Of a DNA stretch of 64,000 bases, positions 57,006 through 64,000 are shown one piece after another. The DNA is taken from positions 558,001 through 622,000 of the forward strand of contig OW818635.1 of NCBI GenBank assembly GCA_942492825.1. The letters are read 5' to 3'. Under the pieces are notes generated by a model, which was not told the DNA's origin, made no database searches, and was given only the letters and a program-made list of their open reading frames with translations. A program made the position numbers and the translations under genes. Numbering within the stretch: position 1 is the stretch's first letter; each line of letters starts with the position of its first letter. The stretch is from GWE2-51-13 sp942492825 (lineage in GTDB: Bacteria; Bacillota_I; Bacilli_A; Erysipelotrichales; Erysipelotrichaceae).

Positions 57006-57036
57006 CGGATGTTTCGCAAGAACATCCGTCTTTTCT
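57006..57036 (+). terminator. Hairpin-TTTT element upstream of proS
   Basis: GACGGATGTT / AACATCCGTC ten-base stem followed by TTTTCTCG, about 20 bases before the proS -10. No gene is upstream on this strand in the divergent spacer; it may block stray transcription. Confidence 0.65.
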
Positions 57037-57051
57037 CGTTGGTAAAATATG

Positions 57052-57060
57052 CTATAATGC
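57052..57060 (+). promoter_or_regulatory. proS promoter, extended -10
   Basis: TGC-TATAAT (-10 at 57055-57060). No clear -35. Confidence 0.7.
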
Positions 57061-57086
57061 TTGAGTAACAAAACGAGGGATTCAAT

Positions 57087-58784
57087 ATGAAATTAAAAAA
57101 CAGTTTCTTCTACACATTGCGCGAAAACGTCAAGGACGAGGATTCGCAAAGCGGTAACCTGCTGGTCCGCAGCGGAATGATCAAAAAAAGCTCGTCGGGC
57201 GTTTACATGTACATGCCGATGGGCTATAAAGTATTGAAAAAAATCGAAGGAATCATTCGCGAAGAAATGGATCGGACCGGGGCGCAGGAACTACTGATGC
57301 CGTCGTTGATTCCCGAGGATGTCTATGTCCAAAGCGGACGGCGCGAAGGATTCGGAAATTCGATGTTTTCCTTAAAAGATCGCTTTGCCAAACCTTTTGT
57401 GTTGGGTCCGACCCACGAAGAATTATTTGTCATGGGAGCCGCATCTCGGGTCCGTTCTTACAAGGACTTCCCTTTTAATCTGTATCAGTTCCAGACGAAG
57501 TTCCGTGATGAACCCCGTCCGCGTTTCGGTTTGATCCGCGTCCGCGAATTCATCATGAAGGATGCTTACTCGTTCGATGCGGACTTGGAAGGTTTGGATG
57601 TCGCGTATCAGAAAATGTTCAACGCCTACCAACGTTCGTTTGATCGTATGGGAATCGATTACAAGATTGTCACCGCCGATACCGGTGTCATGGGCGGCTT
57701 GTTGTCGGAAGAGTTCCAAGCAGTGACGGAGATCGGCGAAGATGTCTTGGTGCTGTGCGATACCTGCGATTTCGCTTCCAACATCGAAGTTGCCGCATGC
57801 GTCAATACGGATAATGAAACAGACGAAGAACTCAAGAACTTGGAAAAAGTGGCGACGCCCGATGCGAAAACCATCGAGGAAGTCGCTCGCTTCATGGGTG
57901 AAACTTCGGATAAGTTTGTTAAGACTTTGCTCTATAAGACGGATCGTGAAGTCGTGGCCGTTTGTGTGCGTGGCGATGCGGAAGTCAACGAAACCAAAGT
58001 ACGCAAACTGCTTAGCGCCAACGAGATCGAACTGGCCGACGCGGAAACCGTCGTCAAGACGACCGGCGCGAAAGTCGGTTTCGCCGGTCCAGTCGGACTT
58101 AAAGTTCGCATCGTAGTCGATGCGCAAGTCGCAACGATGCGTAATTTCATCATCGGAGCCAATGAAACCGATGCCCACTTCAAAAATGCTAATCTGCGTG
58201 ATTTCACACCGGCGTTTACGGCGGATGTAAGACAAATCAAAGAAGGCGATATTTGTCCGAAATGTCAAAAAGGACATGTGAACTTTAAGAAAGGCATCGA
58301 AATCGGAAACACCTTCAAACTTGGTGATAAATACGCGAAAGCGCTTGGATTAGAATATCTCGACCAAAACAACAAATTGCATCCGGTCGTGATGGGATCG
58401 TATGGAATCGGTCCTGGACGCTGTTTAGCCGCTTTGGTCGAACAGAATCATGACGATAAAGGAATTTTATGGCCGAAGAATATCGCGCCTTACCAGGTCG
58501 CGATCGTGGTCATCAACTCGAAAGTCGAAACGCAGATGGACGCCGCCGAAGCGCTCTACGCGCAGCTGACACAACATGGATACGAAGTGTTGTTGGATGA
58601 TCGCGACGAACGCGCCGGGGTTAAGTTCAACGATATGGATTTGATCGGGATCCCCTTACGGATCACGGTTGGGAAGACGATCGAGAACGGTCAGGTCGAA
58701 GTCAAAGCGAGAACCGCGATCGAAGCGAGTTTAGTCGATTTGAATGATGTCTATGATCAAGTGAAAGCTTTCTACCAAAACTAA
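57087..58784 (+). CDS. proS: Prolyl-tRNA synthetase, bacterial type with editing domain
   Basis: A 565-residue class II synthetase. MKLKNSFFYTLRENVKDED, motif 1 (GYKVLKKIEGIIREEMD), motif 2 (FRDEPRPRFGLIRVREFIMKDAYSF) and motif 3 (GSYGIGPGRCLAALVE) are complete, with the YbaK-like INS editing domain between motifs 2 and 3 (about residues 230-390). Anticodon-binding domain follows. GAGGGATTCAAT precedes the ATG. Confidence 0.98.
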   Translation: MKLKNSFFYTLRENVKDEDSQSGNLLVRSGMIKKSSSGVYMYMPMGYKVLKKIEGIIREEMDRTGAQELLMPSLIPEDVYVQSGRREGFGNSMFSLKDRFAKPFVLGPTHEELFVMGAASRVRSYKDFPFNLYQFQTKFRDEPRPRFGLIRVREFIMKDAYSFDADLEGLDVAYQKMFNAYQRSFDRMGIDYKIVTADTGVMGGLLSEEFQAVTEIGEDVLVLCDTCDFASNIEVAACVNTDNETDEELKNLEKVATPDAKTIEEVARFMGETSDKFVKTLLYKTDREVVAVCVRGDAEVNETKVRKLLSANEIELADAETVVKTTGAKVGFAGPVGLKVRIVVDAQVATMRNFIIGANETDAHFKNANLRDFTPAFTADVRQIKEGDICPKCQKGHVNFKKGIEIGNTFKLGDKYAKALGLEYLDQNNKLHPVVMGSYGIGPGRCLAALVEQNHDDKGILWPKNIAPYQVAIVVINSKVETQMDAAEALYAQLTQHGYEVLLDDRDERAGVKFNDMDLIGIPLRITVGKTIENGQVEVKARTAIEASLVDLNDVYDQVKAFYQN

Positions 58785-58786
58785 AG

Positions 58787-58821
58787 AGACGCTCCGGATT
58801 TCCGGAGCGTCTGTTTTTTTT
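58787..58821 (+). terminator. proS terminator
   Basis: AGACGCTCCGG / CCGGAGCGTCT eleven-base stem with ATTT loop, then GTTTTTTTTT. Confidence 0.95.
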
Positions 58822-58823
58822 TA

Positions 58824-60575
58824 CTATTTAAATCTTGTCTTCGCCGTGTAATGCGTATGCAAGAGTTCATGCGAACGGTGTCCGCACGGTTCGTGCAAGA
58901 AATTCTCATACAAGGCCAAAATCTGGGTGTTCTTGTGCGATTGACGATGTGGCATAATTTCGTCTTCGTCATATAACGCTTTCGCACGGAGTTTCATAAA
59001 TTGGGTTCCCATGGCATTGCGTGTACGCGCGTTGACGATCGATTGTCCGCCACCGTTGATGCATCCGCCCGGGCAACCCATGATTTCGATGAACGCGTAC
59101 GGCGATGTGCCGGCACGGATCTCATCCAACAAAGGTTTGGCCAAGGACATGCTATGGGCGACTGCGACTTTGACTTCCATGCCTGCCAGGTTCAAGGTGG
59201 CTTCTTTGACACCCTCGACCCCACGGACACCGTAGAAGTTAACGTCGGTCAATTCTTCGCCGGTCAATTTTACGGCGACGGTACGCAACGCGGCTTCCAT
59301 GACGCCTCCGGTAACGCCGAAGATAACGCCGGCGCCGGAGTATTCACCGAACATATCGTGATCGAACTCTTCATCGGGGAGACTGTTAAAGTCGATTCCG
59401 TAGATTTTGATCAAGCGTCCCAGTTCGCGGGTCGTCAAGACCGCGTCGACATCCTGCAGTCCGTTGACTTTGTTTTCTTCGCGGACTTTTTCCGCCTTTT
59501 TCGCGGTACAAGGCATGATCGATACGACATAGACGTCTTTCGGATCGAGATTCATGGTTTTCGCGTAATAGGACTTCAAGATCGCCCCGAACATCATATG
59601 GGGAGACTTACAAGAAGAGAGATTGGGAATCAGATCCGGATATTCATATTCAAGATAACGGACCCATCCCGGCGAACAAGAAGTGATCATCGGTAAGGTT
59701 CCCTTTTGCGCGACACGGTGCAAGAATTCGGTGCCTTCTTCCATGATCGTCAAGTCAGCCGCATAGTTGGTATCGTAGACGCGATCGAAACCGATGCGAC
59801 GTAACGAGGCGACCATCTTTCCAGTGACGCGGGTACCGATCGGATTCCCGAACTCTTCGCCTAAAGAAGCACGAACGGCCGGAGCGGTTTGTACGACGAC
59901 ATGTTTGGTCGGATCGTTGAGGGCTTCGATGACATGATGAATCTCTTCTTTTTCGGCCAAAGCGCCGACCGGACAGGCATTGATGCATTGTCCGCATTGC
60001 ATACAGTTGACATCGGCGAAACTACGATCGAACACCGGTCCGACTTTGGTTTCGAAACCGCGTTGTTGGAAATCGAGAATCCCTAACCCTTGGACAGTTT
60101 TGCATGTCGCGACGCAACGTCCGCACAAGACACATTTGGATGTATCGCGGACGATGCCCGGGGCGACTTCGTCATAAGTCACCGAAGTCTTCGCGCCATC
60201 GAAGGCTTGTTCGCGGCAGTTGACTTCTTGCGACAAGGCTTGCAGTTCGCAGTTTTGATTGCGGATGCAGGACAAACAGTCCTTGGAGTGATTGGAAAGG
60301 ATCAATTCGACCGTGTTGCGCCGTGCGTCGATCGCACGTTGCGAGTGGGTGAAGACTTCCATGTTTTCCGCAACCGGATACACGCAAGCCGCCCCCAGCG
60401 AACGGACGTTTTTGATTTCGACCGTACACACGCGGCAAGCACCGCTATCAGTCACGCCTTTGAGATAACAGAGAGTCGGGATACGGATGCCGGCGTCTTT
60501 CGCCGCATCCAGGATCGATGTGCCGGCTTCGGCTTCGACGGTGATCCCGTTGATTTTCAGATGGACTTTGCTCAT
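58824..60575 (-). CDS. hydA: NADH-linked [FeFe] hydrogenase, catalytic subunit HydA
   Basis: A 583-residue iron-hydrogenase of the A3-like multi-domain type. Order: N-terminal [2Fe-2S] plant ferredoxin domain (C36, C47, C50 and a later Cys in GAACVYP), the His/Cys-ligated cluster region with CLSCIRNQNCELQ, two [4Fe-4S] ferredoxin clusters (CVLCGRCVATC, CMQCGQCINAC), then the H-cluster with TSCSPGWVRY, MPCTAKKAE and GCPGGCINGGGQ. Accepts electrons from HydB to reduce protons. GGAGGAACC ribosome-binding site. Confidence 0.96.
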   Translation of the reverse strand: MSKVHLKINGITVEAEAGTSILDAAKDAGIRIPTLCYLKGVTDSGACRVCTVEIKNVRSLGAACVYPVAENMEVFTHSQRAIDARRNTVELILSNHSKDCLSCIRNQNCELQALSQEVNCREQAFDGAKTSVTYDEVAPGIVRDTSKCVLCGRCVATCKTVQGLGILDFQQRGFETKVGPVFDRSFADVNCMQCGQCINACPVGALAEKEEIHHVIEALNDPTKHVVVQTAPAVRASLGEEFGNPIGTRVTGKMVASLRRIGFDRVYDTNYAADLTIMEEGTEFLHRVAQKGTLPMITSCSPGWVRYLEYEYPDLIPNLSSCKSPHMMFGAILKSYYAKTMNLDPKDVYVVSIMPCTAKKAEKVREENKVNGLQDVDAVLTTRELGRLIKIYGIDFNSLPDEEFDHDMFGEYSGAGVIFGVTGGVMEAALRTVAVKLTGEELTDVNFYGVRGVEGVKEATLNLAGMEVKVAVAHSMSLAKPLLDEIRAGTSPYAFIEIMGCPGGCINGGGQSIVNARTRNAMGTQFMKLRAKALYDEDEIMPHRQSHKNTQILALYENFLHEPCGHRSHELLHTHYTAKTRFK

Positions 60576-60583
60576 GGTTCCTC

Positions 60584-62380
60584 CTAGCCGCGGATGACGG
60601 CGCCAAATCGGCAGGACGTCAAACAGGCTCCGCAACGTATGCATTTATCCGGATCGATAACATATGCTTCTTTCCCTAAGACACCGGTAATCGCGCTGGT
60701 CGGGCAATTGCGGGCGCAGAGTCCGCATTTGCGGCAGAGGTCTTTCTCGATCGAGAAGGTTAACAGTTTCTTACAAACGTGTGCCGGACATTTCTTATCA
60801 AAAACGTGGGCATCGTATTCGTCTTTAAACAAACGCATTGTCGAAAGGACGGGGTTGGATGCGGTTTGGCCTAAGCCACATGCCGAGGTATCTTTGACTT
60901 TGTTGGCGAGGGCTTCCAGTTCTACTAAAGTCTGGGCGGTGCCCCTTCCTTCGCAGATATCCGTCAACATCTCCAACATCCGTTTGGTTCCGACACGGCA
61001 CGGCGTACATTTTCCACACGATTCATCGACGATGAAGTCCATGTAGAAGCGTGCGACGTCGACCATGCAGTTGTCTTCGTCCAAGACGATCATCCCGCCC
61101 GATCCCATCATGGAACCGAGAGCCACTAAGTTATCGAAATCGATCGGAGTATCCAGATTATCTTCGGTCAAACAACCGCCCGAAGGTCCGCCGGTCTGAA
61201 CGGCTTTGAAATTCTTGTTGTCGGGGCAACCGCCGCCGATTTCATAGACGACTTCACGCAGGGTCGTTCCCATCGGAACTTCGACCAAACCGGTGTTGAC
61301 GATTTTGCCACCCAAGGCGAAGACTTTCGTACCTTTTGATTTTTCCGTACCGATGCTGGCGAACCAATCGGCTCCGTTGCGAAAGATCGGAGCGACGTTT
61401 GCGAAGGTTTCGACGTTGTTGATGATGGTCGGTTTGCCCCAAACCCCCGAGACCGCCGGAAACGGAGGTTTCGGACGCGGCATGCCGCGTTTGCCTTCGA
61501 TCGATTGAATCAATGCGGTTTCTTCACCGCAGACAAAGGCGCCGGCGCCTAAGCGGATTTCGATATCGAAATCAAATCCCGATGAGAAGATGTTTTTGCC
61601 TAATAAACCATAGTCGGTCGCTTGCTGGATCGCGATTTTCAAACGATCGACCGCGATCGGATATTCGGCACGAATATAGATGTACCCATGGTTCGCACCG
61701 ATCGCATAACCGGCGATGGCCATGGATTCTAGAACGACATGCGGATCGCCTTCCAAAACGGAACGATCCATGAATGCTCCCGGATCGCCTTCGTCGGCGT
61801 TACAGATGACGTATTTCTGACCTTTGGGTTGATTGGCTGCGAATTGCCACTTCGCGCCGGTCGGGAAGCCCCCGCCTCCGCGTCCGCGCAATCCGGCTTT
61901 CTTGACTTCATCGATAACTTCTTGCGGGGTCATCGTGGTCAACGCTTTTCCTAACGCGACATATCCGTCCATAGCGATGTATTCGTCGATGTCTTCGGGA
62001 TTGATGACGCCGCAGTTCTTTAACGCGATACGATGTTGTTTCGCATAGAAACGGATTTCATCGATGTTGAAGATTTTTTCTTTGGTTTCCTCGTCGATAT
62101 CCGTCAGTTCCAAACGCGTGACGGGACGGCCTTTATAGACGTGTTCCGCGACGATTTCGGCCGCATCCGCCGGGGTGACATGGCAATAGAAGACGCGGTC
62201 GGGATGAATGGCCACGATCGGTCCTTTTTGACAGAGACCGAAACAACCGGTTTTGATGACTTTGACTTCTTTTTCCAGATTCAGCTTGGCGAGTTCGACG
62301 TTAAGTTGTGAAACGACTTGCGCCGACAAGGAGGAGGTACAACCCGTCCCCGCACAAACCAGTATGTGCATTCTTTCCAT
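60584..62380 (-). CDS. hydB: NuoF/HydB-like NADH:ferredoxin oxidoreductase subunit
   Basis: A 598-residue flavoprotein. N-terminal thioredoxin-like [2Fe-2S] domain (CAGTGCTSS, KTGCFGLCQKG), FMN/NADH-binding NuoF core (GLRGRGGGGFPTGAKW, NADEGDPGAFMDR, GAGAFVCGEETALI), SLBB domain, the [4Fe-4S] motif SCGKCTPCRVGTKRM, and a C-terminal two-cluster ferredoxin domain (CRKCGLCARNCP, CIRCGACLTSC). It oxidises NADH and hands electrons to HydA, possibly with ferredoxin in bifurcation. Confidence 0.95.
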   Translation of the reverse strand: MERMHILVCAGTGCTSSLSAQVVSQLNVELAKLNLEKEVKVIKTGCFGLCQKGPIVAIHPDRVFYCHVTPADAAEIVAEHVYKGRPVTRLELTDIDEETKEKIFNIDEIRFYAKQHRIALKNCGVINPEDIDEYIAMDGYVALGKALTTMTPQEVIDEVKKAGLRGRGGGGFPTGAKWQFAANQPKGQKYVICNADEGDPGAFMDRSVLEGDPHVVLESMAIAGYAIGANHGYIYIRAEYPIAVDRLKIAIQQATDYGLLGKNIFSSGFDFDIEIRLGAGAFVCGEETALIQSIEGKRGMPRPKPPFPAVSGVWGKPTIINNVETFANVAPIFRNGADWFASIGTEKSKGTKVFALGGKIVNTGLVEVPMGTTLREVVYEIGGGCPDNKNFKAVQTGGPSGGCLTEDNLDTPIDFDNLVALGSMMGSGGMIVLDEDNCMVDVARFYMDFIVDESCGKCTPCRVGTKRMLEMLTDICEGRGTAQTLVELEALANKVKDTSACGLGQTASNPVLSTMRLFKDEYDAHVFDKKCPAHVCKKLLTFSIEKDLCRKCGLCARNCPTSAITGVLGKEAYVIDPDKCIRCGACLTSCRFGAVIRG

Positions 62381-62392
62381 AGAGTTGCTCCT

Positions 62393-62746
62393 TTATTGCA
62401 AGGAATAGGCTTCCAACAGGATGCCGTTCTTGACATGACTTTCCAAAATTTCGACCGCCTTCTTGGCGTCGACATGGATATACGTGGTTTTCTTCCCGTC
62501 TTTGTCGATGACTTCGACGATCGGTTCATAGGTGCACATCCCGATGCATCCCGTTTGCGTGACGGTGCAATCGTAATGATTGGCTGCGCAAGCTTCGACC
62601 ATGGCATTTAAGACCGGTCGTGCTCCCGCGGCGATCCCACAGGTCGCCATACCGACCAAAACGCGGTAGTTGGCTTCCCCTTCACGCATGCTGACTCGTT
62701 TCTTCGCTTCGTCCCTTAATTTTTGTAGATCCGCTAATGACTTCAT
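62393..62746 (-). CDS. Thioredoxin-like [2Fe-2S] ferredoxin of the hydrogenase cluster
   Basis: A 117-residue protein, MKSLADLQKLRDEAKKRVSM, containing the iron-sulfur cysteines MATCGIAAG and QTGCIGMCTYEP. It corresponds to the extra ferredoxin subunit (HydD-like) seen next to HydB in clostridial clusters. It is not NuoE/HydC, which has an additional N-terminal helical domain. Starts in ATGA overlap with the ATPase gene. Confidence 0.88.
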   Translation of the reverse strand: MKSLADLQKLRDEAKKRVSMREGEANYRVLVGMATCGIAAGARPVLNAMVEACAANHYDCTVTQTGCIGMCTYEPIVEVIDKDGKKTTYIHVDAKKAVEILESHVKNGILLEAYSLQ

Positions 62747-63306
62747 TCGCTCTTTCCTCCTTGTTGCAGCGTTTTTATGTGTTCTCGGACATAGTCTTGG
62801 ATGAAGAGCAGGATTTCCGGCTCATCGATCGCGACATCATCGCCCAAGGTCGCTTGTATTTCTTCGCTATCCAATCGAAAGCTTTGCTTCTCATAGGTAT
62901 AATCCAGACGGAATCGCATCTTCGGGTTGGCTTGCAGGATCATCGCGACCGTCGATCCCAAATCGCCCAACGGCGGACGATCGATGTGGGAATACTTCAT
63001 CGAAGCGCTGATCTTTGTTCCTTGATTTACTGTAGAACTCAAGGTAAATTCACCTTGGCATTGGGTGGTCGTTCCTTCAAACAGCGGAATTCCTAAACCG
63101 ATTTTACGGGTCGTCCGCGATGTGTAGAACGGATCGCGCGCTTTCTTAAGCGTCGCTTCGTCCATCCCGCATCCGTCATCAGAAAGTTCAACTTCAAAGT
63201 TATCGTTTTGCGGATCTTCAAGAACTCGAAGGTCCAAGGTCTTTGCATTCGCTCGGATCGAATTGTGCGCCAGATCCAGGATATGCATCGCGAAATCTTG
63301 CATCAT
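62743..63306 (-). CDS. HATPase-fold protein of the hydrogenase cluster
   Basis: A 187-residue GHKL ATPase, MMQDFAMHILDLAHNSIRAN with the N-box, then ELSDDGCGMDEATL (G1 box), FYTSRTTRKIGLGIPLFEG (G2 region). No phosphoacceptor domain, so resembles anti-sigma or sensor ATPase modules found beside Hyd operons; a regulatory or maturation role is unproven. ATG 63306 follows GGAGGAAACGGG. Confidence 0.88.
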   Translation of the reverse strand: MMQDFAMHILDLAHNSIRANAKTLDLRVLEDPQNDNFEVELSDDGCGMDEATLKKARDPFYTSRTTRKIGLGIPLFEGTTTQCQGEFTLSSTVNQGTKISASMKYSHIDRPPLGDLGSTVAMILQANPKMRFRLDYTYEKQSFRLDSEEIQATLGDDVAIDEPEILLFIQDYVREHIKTLQQGGKSE

Positions 63307-63998
63307 TCCCGTTTCCTCCACAAAGTCTCCCAATCGTCCAACCAATCCGTTTCGTCCGTATCGCGTAGATCAATCAAGCAATGGGCATCGGAATTCAGGA
63401 AAAACGGGACATTTGATAACCATGGAAATTTCTCGATCAATTCTTGTTTCTGATTGATTTCCGTTACCTCAATCCCATCGATCGCCAAGCTTTTCGGAAT
63501 AAATGCCAATTGATGAATGATTCCGTTGGATCGTCCGAGCACATGGGCCAGTACGGCTTTTCCATGACATGCATGGATCTTAGTTACGCATTGGTTCAAA
63601 CTTGCGTTGAGAGATCGAATCAAACTGCCGGAGTGTTGTTTGATCAAGGTGTCGTCATGATCGACGATCCATTGATTTCCGAAGAGATCGATTCGATTGG
63701 GGGCAGGATCACTGACTTCGCATAGCCATTCATCCATTTTTAGGATATCTTCGACGGTTTCGAAATATCCCAAGACATGGACTTCTTCCAGTGTCTGCAA
63801 CTCGACGCCAAATCCATAGTTTAAACCGAATTTATTGGCGGCTTGCTTTAGCGCGACTTGATTGGCGACGCTGTTGTGATCGCACACGGCGATCCGTGTC
63901 AATCCGTTGAGAAGTGCCATCCGTACGATGTTGGTCGGAAGCATGTCGTCATCGGCGCACGGAGACAACGCGGAGTGGATATGCAGATCTTCCTTCAT
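63303..63998 (-). CDS. PHP domain phosphoesterase of the hydrogenase cluster
   Basis: A 231-residue protein, MKEDLHIHSALSPCADDDML, with the PHP metal motifs HIHS, CDHNS, GVELQT and NSDAH. Homologues commonly accompany Hyd operons in Clostridia; enzymatic target unknown. The ATG at 63998 is near the window edge, so the ribosome-binding site is not visible and an upstream start cannot be excluded. Confidence 0.85.
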   Translation of the reverse strand: MKEDLHIHSALSPCADDDMLPTNIVRMALLNGLTRIAVCDHNSVANQVALKQAANKFGLNYGFGVELQTLEEVHVLGYFETVEDILKMDEWLCEVSDPAPNRIDLFGNQWIVDHDDTLIKQHSGSLIRSLNASLNQCVTKIHACHGKAVLAHVLGRSNGIIHQLAFIPKSLAIDGIEVTEINQKQELIEKFPWLSNVPFFLNSDAHCLIDLRDTDETDWLDDWETLWRKRE

Positions 63999-64000
63999 CT

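Noticed and set aside
56940..57086. T-box leader for proS.
   Set aside because: No GGTACCGCG-like T-box core precedes the gene; only a hairpin and a -10 element are seen.
57423..58277. Long open frame on the minus strand opposite proS (and similar ones opposite metK, lepA and alaS).
   Set aside because: They are antisense shadows of well-conserved genes, with no ribosome-binding site and low-complexity composition; the plus-strand families are certain.
16602..64000. UGA as tryptophan (Mycoplasma code).
   Set aside because: Many genes end in TGA exactly at the family's expected length and the trpS leader specifier is TGG.
1..64000. tRNA or rRNA genes, insertion sequences or prophage.
   Set aside because: No cloverleaf, rRNA segment, transposase or integrase recognised in any spacer by eye; a tool search would be needed to be certain for tRNA.

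Overview
The window is a gene-dense bacterial chromosome segment that looks like a low-complexity-genome member of the Bacillota close to the Erysipelotrichia / Izemoplasmatales / Haloplasmatales branch. Evidence: Gram-positive marker genes (Spx, IreB, ComEA/ComEC, a ComK-like protein, PadR and MarR regulators, T-box and S-box leaders), UGA used as a stop codon (so not the Mycoplasma code), moderate G+C, and cell-wall genes (MltG-like, FemA/X-like transferase, lipoprotein deacetylase), which argue against a wall-less mollicute. Promoters are typical sigma-A, very often with an extended -10 (TGn-TATAAT). Transcription units are compact, with frequent ATGA and TAATG start-stop overlaps.

Layout. 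1-7.6 kb: translation and RNA core genes (pnp, rpsO, lepA, fmt, rpsT) with an NAD-dependent oxidoreductase, hemW, a MazG-like hydrolase and an ECF S component. 7.6-16.6 kb: a minus-strand series with a GNAT/nucleotidyltransferase fusion, sdaA, holA, comEC, comEA, greA, udk, mltG, a DUF1292 protein, ruvX and ireB. 16.6-21.8 kb: alaS and trpS, each under a T-box leader, flanking an OhrR-like regulator/peroxidase pair. 21.9-26.2 kb: a visibly AT-richer cassette (46-codon ORF, lipoprotein, ABC ATPase, two membrane proteins), which is the best candidate for laterally acquired and undescribed content. 26.7-31.4 kb: spx, mnmA, CPBP protease, recD2. 31.4-38.2 kb: two exporter operons, one an ABC-2 type and one a MarR-controlled heterodimeric ABC exporter. 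38.2-42.7 kb: envelope genes and a PadR/HAAS membrane pair. 42.8-46 kb: a MarR-controlled MacB-like adaptor/ATPase/permease operon. 46-49.5 kb: metK under a SAM-I-type riboswitch, a YitT protein, a ComK-like regulator, and a RidA protein with an unusual Cys-rich tail. 49.5-54.3 kb: a membrane/housekeeping operon (trmL, TraX, DUF1461, rdgB, B12-binding radical SAM). 54.3-58.8 kb: a LicA-like kinase, the infC-rpmI-rplT operon with an L20-type leader, and proS. 58.8-64 kb: an NADH-linked [FeFe] hydrogenase cluster with accessory ATPase and PHP proteins, implying fermentative anaerobic metabolism.

How the parts work together. The hydrogenase reoxidises NADH and ferredoxin during fermentation. Peroxide (OhrR-like/Gpx) and disulfide (Spx) functions point to defence against oxidative stress. 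ComEA/ComEC plus the ComK-like protein suggest a regulated DNA-uptake programme. Charging of tRNA-Ala and tRNA-Trp, SAM level and L20/IF3 level are each read by a leader RNA located in the window. Several exporters are each paired with a small regulator whose promoter contains a palindrome or repeated half-site.
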